Of a stretch of DNA of 64,000 nt, positions 32,990 to 45,300 are shown piece by piece. Numbering within the stretch: the stretch's first letter is position 1; the number at the start of each line of letters is the position of its first letter. The position numbers and the translations under genes were made by a program. The stretch is taken from contig CM062379.1 in NCBI GenBank assembly GCA_031310005.1, positions 6,014,001 to 6,078,000 of the forward strand, given 5' to 3'. This DNA comes from Dactylellina haptotyla. Lineage: Eukaryota; Ascomycota; Orbiliomycetes; Orbiliales; Orbiliaceae. Below the pieces are notes generated by a model. That model searched no databases. It saw only the letters and a list, made by a program, of their open reading frames with translations, and had not been told where the DNA came from.

Positions 32990-35900
32990 ATGTCGGGAAG
33001 ACTTACAAAGGAGCGGGAGCATCTGAACCTCAACCAGGCGCTTTCAAGATGGACTGAATATCTTACATTCCCTGCGGCTGCTCCTCGCTCGGGGCCAGAG
33101 CCTGTTGCCAATACACTTAGCGTCTTCAGTCAAGCTATGGGACAGCTATCACGACCAACTAGTCCAACACAGGATCCGATACCGACAGGTTTGCTGGCAG
33201 ATTTGCAGCAGATTGGCTTGGGCGGCGCATATAGGGATATGAGAACTATCGTTGATGTTCTCAAATCCAAAGTTGTTGATGGCGGGGCCGTAGACGATAA
33301 GACTTATTTGGTATGTTAACAGCGATTAAATTTCGATTTTAAGATTAAAAAGTTTCCTTCTAATAATATATAAAAGATGGAGCGAATCATCCAGGTCACG
33401 AGCGGACTGCCTCCTACGTCCCGGAACGAAAAGATCCTTACGGGTGCGCTACTCGATAAGCTTTGGAATCAACTTCAGCACCCGCCTCTGTCTTATCTCG
33501 GATTGAAGTAGGCTAAATAGTTCAATAGCGCACTACTCATCAAGATCTTGCTAATATCATCCTGGAATATAGACAGCAATACCGGTCAGCCGATGGATCA
33601 TATAATGTGTGTATTTCGATATCAAGATTATGCTCCATATTTAACTAACAATCCTTGTAGAATATTTTGTATCCCCACCTCGGGAAGGCCGGTACACCAT
33701 ATGCTCGAAGCGTTCGACCGATGAAAAAGATGCCGGGAGCTCGTCCAGATCCAGGCTTGATTTTCGATGGTGAAATTCCTTCTCGCAATCACTTCGTATT
33801 TGCGAACTTTTTGCTAAGAAATTATTTCGTATAGTTCTCCTAGCGCGCCAGCAGCCAAAACAACATGATAACAAAATCTCAAGCATGCTATTCTATCTCG
33901 CTACTATCATCATCCATGGTAATTTTCTCTACTTCCTAGTTTTATTAGATATTGTGAACTTACGGTATGTTTAGATTTGTTTCGAACCAACCGTAGAGAT
34001 TACTCAATCTCCGATACCTCTTCCTACCTGGATCTTTCTCCTTTGTACGGAAGTAACGAAGAAGAACAGAAGGCTATGAGAACATTTCAGGATGGAAAGA
34101 TCAAACCAGATTCTTTCTCTGAAAAGAGGCTTCTTGGTTTCCCACCCGGTGTCTGTGGTAGGTATCTAGAACTTCAGTTTGGCTGTATATGTACATTGTG
34201 CTTAACTATATATTTATTTCTAGTCTTGCTTATTTCTTTTGGGAGGTACCATAACTTCATTGTGGAAATGCTTGCGAAGATCGACCAGGACCAGAGATTT
34301 TCAAAACAAAGGACTCCTGAAGCGAGGGACGAAAAGCTCTTCCAGACTGGTAGACTGTAGGTTTCTAGAACGAATTTTAGCCGCGTTATAAGTCATAAAC
34401 TAACACCAAAATTAGAATCACATGTGGTCTCTATATCAACATTATCTTGATTGATTACATTCGAGTCATTCTGAACCTGACCCGCACAGAGTCTACATGG
34501 TGCCTCGACCCCAGAGCTGACATTCAGAAGATATTCAGTGCAAATGGCACACCACAAGGTGTTGGTAACCAGGTTTCTGGTAAATACTCCAATCTCAGTA
34601 TCTAATCATACGATAACAAACCGTACTAACAGAACAACTTCAGCCGAATTCAACCTTGTTTATCGCTGGCACTCAGTGATAAGTGAAAGGGATGAGCAAT
34701 GGACTCGAGGACTGTACAAGAAGCTCTTTGGAAGTGACGCGGCCGATATCCCATTGCCACAATTTATGGCGGGTCTTGCCAAATGGGAGCAAACAATTCC
34801 AAAGGACCCTGGAGAGCGAACATTTGAGGATTTAGAGAGGGGTCCGGATGGCAGATTTGACGACGAAAAGCTCGTCGACATCCTTACCTCCAGCATGGAG
34901 GATTGTGCTAGTAAGTTGAACACAGATTCCTGGATCCTTTGTACTCTTCTTAACCGCATCTGTCTCTATAGACTCATACGGCGCCAATGCGGTTCCTACT
35001 ATCATGAGAGCCGTTGAAATTCTGGGTATCGAACAATCCAGAGCTTGGGAGCTAGCATCTCTTAATGAGTTCCGTACATTCTGCGGACTCAAAGAGCACA
35101 CTACCTTCGAGGATATCAACTCTGACCCGAAGGTAGCCAACGCCCTTCGACAACTCTACGGCCATCCTGACTACGTCGAAATTTACCCAGGAATTGTTGT
35201 CGAAGAACCCAAGACCCCAATGGCTCCAGGTGCCGGTCTCTTGCCCGGTTATACGATCAGTACCGCGATTCTCAGTGACGCCGTAGCATTGGTCCGTGGT
35301 GATAGATTCTACACTATCGACTATACCACCGGTAACCTCACAAACTGGGGATACAATGAGGTATCTACTGATACAGATATCGCATATGGCGGTGTTGCAT
35401 ACAAGCTCTTCCACCGTGCCTTCCCGGGCTACTTCTCGTCCAACTCGGCCTACGCCATGTTCCCATTCACCATCCCCTCTGAGAATGAAGCGATCTACAA
35501 GGGCTTCGGCAAGGACTATAAATATGATTTCACTCGCCCAAGCAAGTTGAATCAATCATCCGCTCAAGGTCGCACAGAAGCCCTTACCGGCCTTCCCAAC
35601 GTCGACACCGCAGCCTTCCTCTCCCAGATTCGAAGATGCCCCGACTGGCAAGATTTCTTCACGAACTCTATCAGAAAAATCACCAGGGAAATTCTTGACA
35701 AGAACTCCAGCGCCCTGAATATCGCTACTTGGGTCGACGCTATCAGAGATGTTAGTAACATCGTCGCCGTGCGGGCCACAGCGGAGCTCTTCTCCTTGCC
35801 ACTCACCGGAATCTCGGGTACACCTGATGCATATACCGACTACGAGCTCCACGGCACTCTCTGCACAATTTCGCACTTTATCGACCGTGTCGTGCCGGTA

Positions 35901-36745
35901 CCCGATGCCAAGGGATTCGAATTATCTGAGGCGGCAACTAATTTCTTCGATACTCTTCTCGCTGTGACGTTCACTAACAACGGTGATGGTTCGTACACGC
36001 TTAAGAAGGGACCCGGCGGGCCTGGAAGCACTGATCTGGGCACGCTCGCATCGGAGATTCGAGCCAGTATCTCGGCTCAACCGAAGGATGCCCTCGTTAC
36101 TGCCGCGAAATTCTGTGTCGATATTTCCATTGGCGTGAGTTTCTTCTCTCAGGTGATATTATAAATAGCAAAAATATCTAACATGCTCTTTCGAACAGTT
36201 TACTGAAGTTCTGCGATTCATTTTGAAGCCTGAAAATGCGGAGCAGCTTACGGCTATCCAAGCAGCTGGAACTGGTGACTCCCGCGAAGCTCTTAAAGCT
36301 GTGCTTATTGCTCTTGAAGCCTCAAAAATCGCGAAGCGAACAGTAAGAGATCCTTTCTTTTGACTCTTTCCATGCTTGGACGAGAAAGCATAGCTAACAA
36401 GCCACACTAGACGGCATCCTTGGATATCCCACTCAAGGCTCTCACCAACATGCTTCAGGTTTTCGCAACTTTGCCAAACCTTCGCGTCGCACCTGGTCCA
36501 CAGGGTAAAGTCCATACAGTAGATATTGAGTCCGTGGAGGCAGACGGTTCCGTGACCTCTGGAGAAGCATTTATTTCCGAAGATTGGGGACAGTTGGTAG
36601 CGTATCCTTGCGGTAAGTTTTATATCCCTGAGTGTTGCTATATATTATTCTGCTAGGAAAGCGTACTGACAAGTTTTTGTTTCGCTTTGACACAGCTTTG
36701 AAAGTTCTATACGATAGCGCCCCCGCTGAAGGTGGATATGCATAA
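32990..36745 (+). CDS. Ppo-type fatty acid dioxygenase (linoleate dioxygenase family), P450 domain degenerate
   Basis: Thirteen exons encode 994 residues: 32990-33310, 33377-33507, 33573-33606, 33661-33769, 33835-33918, 33975-34157, 34224-34356, 34416-34579, 34644-34910, 34972-36134, 36199-36342, 36411-36612, 36696-36745. The N-terminal heme peroxidase-type dioxygenase domain is intact. The distal His is His226 in IIIHDLFRT. Catalytic Tyr393 and proximal His396 lie in FNLVYRWHS, and the domain continues through LPGYTISTAILSDAVALVRGDRFY. These enzymes oxygenate linoleate and oleate to hydroperoxides, the precursors of oxylipin (psi factor) signals that tune sporulation. In full Ppo proteins a C-terminal P450 isomerase domain follows. 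Here the region from about 600 to 994 keeps the terminal NLRVAPGPQG and SEDWGQL segments but has no CxG heme-cysteine motif before them. I expect a dioxygenase without P450 isomerase activity. Confidence 0.9.
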
Positions 36746-37073
36746 ACTAAAAGATTGATCTTAAATGAAATCTACAGCAGTCGGATTTGATGACAAACTT
36801 GACTTTAAGGCATATATTTTAAGCGATATCAATGAATTCATGAATTTAGATATGTATCTCATTCGTAGCCGTAAACGTTCTAGCTTTGGAGTTCAATAAA
36901 TGACCATGTGACTACTATGATTTCTCCTGGAGTCGAGCTACGCTGTAAATCGTCTGATTATCGTTTGAATTCACACACTATTTTTTTGACTTCTATTCAT
37001 AAGCTGCATTAAGTAGGCGCCTTTAGCATCCTTGTAACCTACAAAATTGGCGTTTCAAATAGCCTATGCACAG
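36746..37073. other. Convergent 3' region
   Basis: Short region between the stop codons of the dioxygenase (plus) and Rpn7 (minus). Nothing else seen. Confidence 0.6.
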
Positions 37074-38550
37074 TTATACCCGCTCGCTTCCACGGACTCT
37101 GACCGCCTGTCCGAACTTCTGCAACTTGGTCAACAACTGATCGCCATGTTTGATAACTTCTTGATACTGCTTATTCTTCGTATCCGGTCTGTTCGTCTCG
37201 ATTGATCCGTTAACACGATCGATCGTGCAGTTGAGACCTTGAGATGGAATGAATGACGACATGTCCCTGTTTTCATCTGTTAGTTCTTCCACGCGAAAAT
37301 TTTTGACGACTCGTGTAGTATAACTCACCTGTCCACAAAGTCTACACTGACGCCAAAGTGGTTGGCGACAGTCTGCAGCTCGATTGTTCTGTAACTCTCC
37401 AACAACTGAGCATAACCCCGTCTCCTCATCTCCCTAACATACCACCTTCTATGTGGCGCCATAAATCTATCTTTTCTCAAGAACTGTTCTTCAACATCCC
37501 CCAAGTTGACAAAGTAGTCGGAGTATTTCGCCTCGTAGAAGTTGTTCACCAGTCCCTCCAAGGGGCTGAAGCTTCCCAGATCAAGATCTGCGGCCTGGTA
37601 ACCGGTCTCGGTCATGACTCCTTGGTTGCCCTCTGCCATGTTGGAATCCTTGCGACTGCCAAAGACGGCGAGGACTTCGGCGCCGTCGATAACGCGGGCT
37701 TTGAGATCGCGGCGAGAGAGGGAGATAACACCAGTAAGAACGGCATACATTACTAGTGTTTCATAGGTGCATATTTCGGTGGATGTGAAGGTGGAGAGGG
37801 AGTCGAGGAGAAGTGGGGCGGCGGCATTGTAGGCACGGAGGGTAAGGTGGTTGATTGCGCGGTAGGTTTTCAAGCGGTTTCGACGGTCCCAGTCGCCGCC
37901 GGATTCGACGAGCCTAAAAAGTACATTGCATTAGCAGAGGTATATTTGAGAGAGTGGGATGTAGTGTTTGCCGTACTGAGTAGCCTTCTCAATGTTCTTT
38001 TGGATGATCACCTTATCGTCGAAGAACATCCCAACGCGTATCGTGGCGAGAACTATATCGATCTTTGCGCCCAGAGAAGCAGTCTTCTCGAAGACATCAT
38101 TGTATGCTGCTACTGCTTTCTCCTGTGACATAATAGAGGTTGAGTATCTTCCGTAGCTTCAAGATTGATAATACAAGCAACACGTACCTTCTCTCCTATC
38201 CTCGTCCAGAACTCCGCTTTACCACCCATAGCCTCTACAACTTCCGTTTCTCCCGCCTTCTCCTCTGCATCCTTCAGCTTCTCCTCCCACTCCTGTAGTT
38301 CCTTCTCGTTCTTCGCCTTTAGCTCTTCATAAAGCCCCTCGTCCCATGTTAACGGCGAGCCCTTGGGTAATAGGCCCTCCGGGCCGACGAGATATTTGAA
38401 TAGAGGTGCAGCGGCAGTAGTCTTGATGGATTCGAGAAGTGTAGCAGCTGATTTATCGTGGTACGCGGAGAGGGTGGGAGTGGAGATCTGGTAGATGTGC
38501 TGGGCAAGAGAGAGATCAGGGTATTTGTTATATTGAGGATCGGATCCCAT
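37074..38550 (-). CDS. RPN7: 26S proteasome regulatory subunit Rpn7 (PCI domain)
   Basis: Four exons (38550-38188, 38122-37977, 37913-37329, 37266-37074) encode 428 residues, the usual length. The N-terminal half is a TPR-like helical solenoid, including a coiled Glu/Lys stretch (EWEEKLKDAEEKAGE). The C-terminal half is the PCI domain with FSPLEGLVNNFYEAKYSDYF. It ends in the winged-helix part SSFIPSQGLNCTIDRVNG, then IETNRPDTKNKQYQ, which is diagnostic for Rpn7/PSMD6. Rpn7 is a structural subunit of the proteasome lid, needed for assembly and contact with Rpn11/Rpn3. It lies in the nucleus and cytosol. The next gene in the same direction (Abd1) is 532 bases upstream. I see nothing odd in the sequence. 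Confidence 0.95.
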
Positions 38551-39082
38551 CTTGACGGCGAGGGTACGGAGTAGGGTTCGTTATAGGACGGTTTATTGAC
38601 GGGACGGATGTGCGTTCTAGCTCTATCGCCGTAATGTGGCGGGTGAGGGTAGGATAGCTGCTCGTTTGACTGGTTAGCTGATCCTCTCACTTCTAACCGA
38701 CGCGCCGGGATACGGTTCCTCAGGACGGTTATCCGAATGGCGGGATTGGAGTATTGATAACACGGGTGCTTACTTCGCGATGGCGGTGAGGATGCGGAGT
38801 GTTCGAGAGGTTGCAGCTGGGAACAAGGTGGAAGTTGAGGTTGAGGTCGGATTACGCGAACACCGCCAACCAGCTCGAGCACTTAGCTTGGAGAGCAACG
38901 CATCCCTCCCTCCTCTTATCAACCTTCACAGGTTACGAATATTTGGATCTGAAAAGAAATTTTATGAGATGGAGAGATTGGGACCCAGGCCCGTATTTAT
39001 TAAACCACTAATGCTCGCTCCACTATGAATGATGCTCGGACAATAGCTCAAAGAACAAGGTAGCAACTGGACTAGTACTAAA
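38551..39082. other. Rpn7 promoter region
   Basis: Separates the Rpn7 start from the stop of the upstream same-strand gene Abd1. Long antisense ORFs run through the Rpn7 start region, but none looks like a gene. Confidence 0.5.
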
Positions 39083-40939
39083 CTAAATCTTCCTGAAGCA
39101 GAATCCCATATAAATCTTGCATGCCTCCCACTCCTCTCCCTTCACCTGCATCTCGCCACTGCCGTCGCGCTTCTTAACGTTCATTCTCTCGCTCAGAGGT
39201 CCCAATATCCTATCGTCCTTCTCGTCGTTCCAAATATCTTCGAACACCCGTTTGTACTCAAGCTTCAAGTTGAATTCGTATGCCAAGGCACGGAAAGCCT
39301 CCCATGGCACGACATACTCTGGGACATCCTCCACACTCTCCGCCAGGAAGAAGGAGTACTTCCAGCCCCAAGCAGGACGCCAGGTTCCATCGGTTGGTAG
39401 TTCTCTTGAAGCTTCAGTCTTGGGGAACTTGACGCTGTAGAGACTGTTTCCGAATTCATGGCCTTCCTTTTGGATCCCCTCGAATATCTTTTCCGACGAT
39501 GGGATCGTGCCGATGAATCGACCGCCTCGACGAAGAGATCCGGAAACGTTTCGAAGCATGCCTTTAATTTTGTCCTCAGATTCGAACGCATAGTGCATGC
39601 AAAACATCAGGGATACCACATCAAATCTAACAATAATCGTATTAGCATAGGCTCAGATACAGTGTCTACGAAAAGGCATAGCAAAAACTTACCCTCCACC
39701 ACCCCATCGGTTGTTCACGTCCAAATCATATCCGACTTCACGAACAAGCGGGATCTTATCCGCGGGCTCGCTCCATGCATCGAGGATGAAGAATTCGGCG
39801 TGGAACCTATCCGAAGAAGGGCGACCTCGGTTCCTCCTTCGGTCCTCGTCCTTCATCTTGACGAATCTCTCTTTCGCTTGGCTGATACTAACATCAGCGC
39901 TATCAGCGCCTACATATAGCTCCACTGGCTGAGGCGCGCTCTTCCACTTCAGCAGATCGCCACCCTTTCCGCATCCGATGTCTAGAACCTTGAGCGCCTC
40001 TCCTCGGCTGCCAGGTTGGTAATCATCGTTCGCGGCAAACTTCTGGATAAGTGTCGACTTAATCCAGTTGTTGAACGAACGCAACCCACGGATTTTGGAA
40101 TCCGTCTTTCTCCATTCCTTTCCTCTCTCCGGGACAGCATTGTAGTGCGATCTAACAACATCTTCGACGCCTCTCGAGGCCGCGACGGTAGTAGCTTCGC
40201 GTTCTCTGTCGGCATCTCGTCTCTGTTGCTCTTTCTGCAGAGCGTCTCTTTCGGCCTGGGAATAGCGTGCTCCAGGTTTCTTGAACTTTCTCGGGGGTGA
40301 TCTGGGTGGTTCTTGGACTTTCTCCGGATCGGGGTCTTCGAATTTACGGTCAACGGCTAGGTGAGGTGGGGGTGGGGCATCACGGTAGCGGAAGTGCGGT
40401 GGAGACCGTCTGTGGTGGGAGTTCCTTCGCTCGGGGCGATTCTGCTGGTCGTTCCGTGCGCCTCCATCGCGGCGGGCGTATGCACCGGCATTGACTTCTC
40501 TTCGCTGGCCCTGCATTCTTCTGTTACGGTCCCTTTCGCCTTCGTAGCGTCGTAGCCTCTTCCTCTCTTGGTCGTCGATTGGATCTTGACCCTCGGGTCC
40601 GTAGGACTCGGATCTCTGCTCCAATCGCTCATTTCGAGGCCTATGACGTGATTCCGCTTTTACTTCAGGAGAATCGGTTCGTGGCCGGTCATCGCCAGGA
40701 GAAGATGAGCGTTTCCGCTTTCGTTCCGGGCTACGGCTGGGCGAGGCTTCCCTGGCAGTTGCAGGATGGTCGTCATCGTAGGAGAGACGACCAGAAGCAT
40801 CTGATGGCCGTTTAAATCGTTCGTCTCGTTCTTCTCGGTCATAGTCATCATCTTCTTCGCGATGCGGCTTTGAAGGAGACGACGGGGGCCTGTCGTCGCT
40901 TGGGACGGCCGTATAGCGGTCATGGATTGGGTCGTACAT
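39083..40939 (-). CDS. ABD1: mRNA cap guanine-N7 methyltransferase
   Basis: Two exons (40939-39693, 39626-39083) encode 596 residues. Residues 1 to about 265 form a low-complexity extension rich in Arg, Asp, Glu, Ser and Pro (DREERDERFKRPSD, RSPERKRKRSSSP), much longer than in yeast Abd1 and probably disordered. The catalytic domain follows: HYNAVPERGKEWRKTDSKI, the AdoMet-binding motif VLDIGCGKGGDLLKW, then FDVVSLMFCMHYAFE after the splice junction, and a C-terminus at CKIYMGFCFRKI. The enzyme transfers a methyl group from AdoMet to N7 of the guanosine cap of nascent mRNA in the nucleus; it is essential in fungi. It lies divergent from Enp2 across a 638-base shared promoter. Both are growth-related genes, so co-regulation is plausible but not shown. 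Confidence 0.95.
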
Positions 40940-41577
40940 GACTTCAATGTATAGAAATAGTTCGCGTCAACGTTGCAGGTAACAGTTACGTGAAAAAAGG
41001 GCGTTAGTGAGACATAAAACTGTCAAATAGCGTAGATATTAGCGATATCTACAGGAGACAGTAGAGAGATCGCGACAGGAGGGCCAGGCTGATACTGGCC
41101 AAGTCGTAATTTAATTTAAATTGGGTGGAATGAGGCCAGCGTTGGTGTTTGGGGAATTTGATGATGCGATGAGGCTGCCCAAAACACTCCACCAAACCAA
41201 ATCGGGCAATCGAATTTAATATCCACCAAATTACCGTATCGGGCTAGCTCGCTCGAGACTACCGCTTCGGGCAATCGTCGCGCTCTGCCCGTCCAAAAAA
41301 AATTTCGAGATGTCGCAGAGAAGCTGCCGTTGATTTTATTCTCCGCATCGCCCACTATTATACATCATCCCGCCTTGCCATTCCGTATCCAACGTCGCAC
41401 GTTAGCTTGCGACTTGCATATACATATTTCGAGGATTATAGTCGCTTTCCATCATGAGAACGGCCAATTAGAAAGATAGAAGACACCGCTTTACAGAGCA
41501 CCCAGGCATTCGAGCCTGCAAACTACCAAATATATATCACCAACCACAGCTAGGTCCGGACACGATAGGCTACCACC
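40940..41577. other. Divergent promoter between ABD1 and ENP2
   Basis: 638 bases between two head-to-head growth genes. No additional gene was recognised. Confidence 0.6.
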
Positions 41578-43786
41578 ATGAAGCTCACGCAAACCAACGA
41601 TGTCAAAGTATACACCGTCGCCGGCTCGGATATCGGCCGCTCGCTGCCCGACTGGCTGGCGAGAAAACGAAAGCGATCTCTCAAAAATGACTTAGGTTCG
41701 ACAGTCCGAGAAGTATCTGGACGCCTTCGGGGTCCGTACCATAAGAAGTGCCACTGACATTTTTAATTCTACACTTACAGCATACCAATCCCGTATCGAA
41801 CTTCTCCAGGACTTCGGCTTCCCAGAAGCCTCCAACAAGGTCCGAGTGACGGAAGACGGCCAATGGTGCATGGCCACAGGTACCTACAAACCGCAGATGC
41901 GCCTCTACGACTTCAACTCCCTCTCCATGTCCTTCGAACGCCACACCAATATTGAAAATCTTACCTTCCTCCTCCTCGAAGACTCGTGGCGAAAGTCAGT
42001 CCACCTCCAGATCGATCGATACATTGAGTTCCACACTCCCATGGGCCTGCATCACCGCCTGCGGATACCGCACTACGGGCGGGATCTCGTCTACTGCAAA
42101 TGGGCCGCAGAAATAATGGTCCCCGCGGAAGGGCGTGAGATATACAGAGTCAACCTGGAAAGAGGCGGGTTCATGAAACCGTTCGAAGCGAACGAGGACG
42201 TCAAGGAGGTTCTGACGGGTGTCCAGAGCGAGGTCCACGGATTACTCGCCTTCGGAACAGATCAAGGCACGACAGAACTATGGGATCCCAGGGTAGGATC
42301 TCGGGTTGCAACCGTAGAACGAGCAGCGATGGACCCTATAACCGCCCTCGCATTCGATCCCACAGGTCTACAACTCGCGACAGGTTCCTCAGAAGGCTTA
42401 ATCCGACTTTACGATTTACGATCCCCAGCTCCTCTGCTCACAAAAGACCAGGGCTACTCTTACCCGATCAAAAACCTCATATACCTCCCACCCGTGCACT
42501 CCGAATCCGAAACAAAACTTCTCTCAGCTGACAAACGTATCATCAAGATCTGGAACCCATCCGACGGCTCGCCGTGGACGAGTATCGAACCGTCGGTGGA
42601 TATCAACGATGTGGCGCACGTCAAGGGGTCCGGTATGCTGTTCACAGCTAACGAAGGATCGGACATGCACACTTTCTTCATCCCGGAACTCGGCCCCGCG
42701 CCGAAATGGTGTTCGTTCTTGGACAACGTCACCGAAGAGATGGAAGAATCCGTCATCAGCGGTCTCAACGGCGAGATTACAGCTATAACATACGACAATT
42801 ACAAATTCTTGACGAAGCCGCAGCTGGAGCAGCTTTCGCTGTCGCATTTGGTTGGAAGCAGCGTGTTACGGCCGTATATGCATGGTTATTTCGTCAAGCA
42901 GGAGTTGTACGAACAGGCTAGGTTGATTGCTAATCCTTGGGGGTGGGAAGAACAGAGGAAGAGGATGGTGCAGGAGAGGATCGAGAAGGAGAGGGAAGGC
43001 AGGATCAGAAGCTCCGGCAAGAAAGTCGCCTCGAAGGTCAAGGTCAATCAGAAACTGGCGGAGAGATTGGCTAAATTGGAGGAGAGGTTGGATAAAAGAG
43101 CTGCAAGGAAAGCTGAGAAGGCGAGAGAAAGAGCCGCCGAGGGTAGCGATGCTGAGGAAGAAGAAGAGGAGGGTGAACCAGTCGAGGAGGTTGGTGAGGC
43201 AGAGAAGAGCGATGAAAAGAAGATTATGGAGGATCCTAGATTCAAGGATCTTTGGACGAATCCAGACTTCGAAGTGGATGAGACATCGTTCCAATACCAG
43301 CTGCGCAATCCATCATCCGCCCCGACTAGGAATACCACAAACAGCGAAGGGCGGAAACGCCTTACCGCCGTGGAGGAGGAGGCGGCGGAATCATCTGCTG
43401 CATCGTCAGACGAAGAGTCGTCCTCAGAATCTGATTCTGAGGCAGAGCAGAAACCGAAGAAACAGACCAGAGAGAAGAAAGCACCTATTATGCGTATCTC
43501 AACATCGTCCTATAGAACGCAAGGTCATTCTCGAGACGAAGGACCGGTCAGGAAAGAACAATCCTTCGGCTCACGAATGGCAGCAGGTGAACACCAGCGC
43601 AAGCGAGAGCGAAATTATTCCAAGAATCAAGTATACGGAGATATGGAGATCTCTTACAAGGTTGAGAAGAAGCAGCCAACAGGCAGAGGTGCAGCGCAGA
43701 TGCCAGCCACAAATGGTGGCAGGACAGGCCACAGGAAAGACAGGCGAAGCGCTTCGGGCAATACGTTTAGGAGGATGGGTGTATGA
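41578..43786 (+). CDS. ENP2: Nucleolar ribosome biogenesis protein Enp2/NOL10
   Basis: Two exons (41578-41695, 41781-43786) encode 707 residues. The protein opens with VKVYTVAGSDIGRSLPDWLARKR and, after the intron, YQSRIELLQDFGFPEASNKVR, which is the hallmark start of Enp2/NOL10. A WD40 beta-propeller spans to about residue 370 (for example ITALAFDPTGLQLATGSSEGLIRLYDLRS read in two blades). The NUC153-like segment lies near DPRFKDLWTNPDFEVDE. The C-terminal third is charged and coiled-coil-like, with acidic runs (EEEEEEGEP) and Ser/Glu-rich stretches, ending in a basic tail. Enp2 acts in the small-subunit processome in early 18S rRNA maturation. The intron donor is GTTCGA, which is unusual, but it is the only donor giving the right phase. 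Confidence 0.94.
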
Positions 43787-45300
43787 TACGATCGAAGATA
43801 ATAATAATACGCATACATGTACAGTTTTAGGATTGTGTGAGAGAAAGAGTGCAGCTGTGCGGTTAGATATCTGGCATGGGATGATTTTTGGCGTTCAGTT
43901 TGTCTGGAAAAGTCCTTTTCATTGTAGAGTAGAAGCGCTTGAAATGCATGATATAAAACCGAGCTAAACCTTAACCAAAGAATTTCGAGCATCAAACCGG
44001 GCCAGGGGAGGTTGGAGACTCGCTTCGAATTCGCTGAATCGAACTTGAGAGGACAACTGCAGGTCGCTGGCAATCACGAGATCATGCAGGGCGTCTACTC
44101 GAGTCTGCATACAGAGTACATTATCCCGTCGAATATTGGGGGGCATTGCTCAAGCATTTCCGGTTTCCGCGTCCTGGGCTACCCCACATTTGCCCCCTCT
44201 GAGCCTTACGATGGACTGCGGAACCGAGCCGGTCTTTGTTATTGAAGTTATTCGCATGTTCATATATGCCCAACAAACCACGCACGGCCAACCGCCAATA
44301 TATGTTCACCGCCCCTAATTCCGAACACATGAGCTCATGCACAGGTCTCGTCCCCGGGAGGCCCACAACGTTCGTTCCCGTGTGCGTACATGCAGATATT
44401 GCTAATATTGCGCTGCTGCATCGACCCTCCCGTTGTGGGCCGCAATGGGGTTTTATTGTTCGCAAGCAACAACTCCAGTTTTGGCGAAATGACGCCTGAG
44501 GCCGAATCACGACGAGCAAATAAGCGCCTTTCATTTGTTCAGAGTTAAAGCAAGCCACTGGAGACCCAGGCCAAAGCCTCCTTACCCAGCGAACCCCCAG
44601 GCACACTCACACAAACGTCGTATCCTGACCTGACTGGATCCTCATTGAATTTATTGGATTCAGCACTGGTCAGTTCGGTCCAGTCACCGCGCGAGTCACG
44701 ATGGCCTGAAGAAGGGAGAAAGGGAACAATCACGAACAGCCAATGAAAGCGCTGGTTGTTGCAATTGGACAGGGGGCACGGCAGACTAGCGTACCTTTTA
44801 GTCTCTGGCTGGCCATTACTTCCTCGTCAAACTGCCCGATCGATACCCTCCAGGCCCCATGGACGACCAACCATGCCAGGCCAAGCTTGTTACCCGCTGA
44901 GGATTGTACCATAACTGCGGGCTGATATCACTCGAGAAGAAGGGAATTGATGAAAAAAAGAGTTTCTCGTTCAAGGGCTGGGATGTTTAGCGAGCTGGGG
45001 CACCGGCGGTTGAGGATATTATAGAAGGTAGGTATTTAGTATAAGGGGAATAAGATATCCTAGTTCCTTCTTGTGTTTTTCTTTCTTTCTTTCAGTATTC
45101 ATTCTTTGCTCATTTTCTTTTGAAGCGGAAAAAAGTCTCGCGATATTTCGTTTTTAGACAACGCAATTGCTTCCCTTTGACGGCTGTAGAAATAATACCA
45201 CACGGTCAACGCATATCAACCAGAAGTACATTCCTCAAGGATCACTATATAGCCAAAAGGATCCCACATTCTCTATATCACACCTTGGGCATCCTTCACA
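43787..45300. other. Intergenic between ENP2 and the TM protein
   Basis: About 1.5 kb without a supported gene. It ends in a T/C-rich leader (CTTTCTTTCTTTC near 45080) before the next start. Short overlapping ORFs on both strands look random. Confidence 0.5.

Noticed and set aside
32990-36745. Oxylipin or secondary-metabolite gene cluster around the dioxygenase
   Set aside because: Neighbours are proteasome, capping and F-box genes; no synthase, transporter or regulator typical of a cluster is present.
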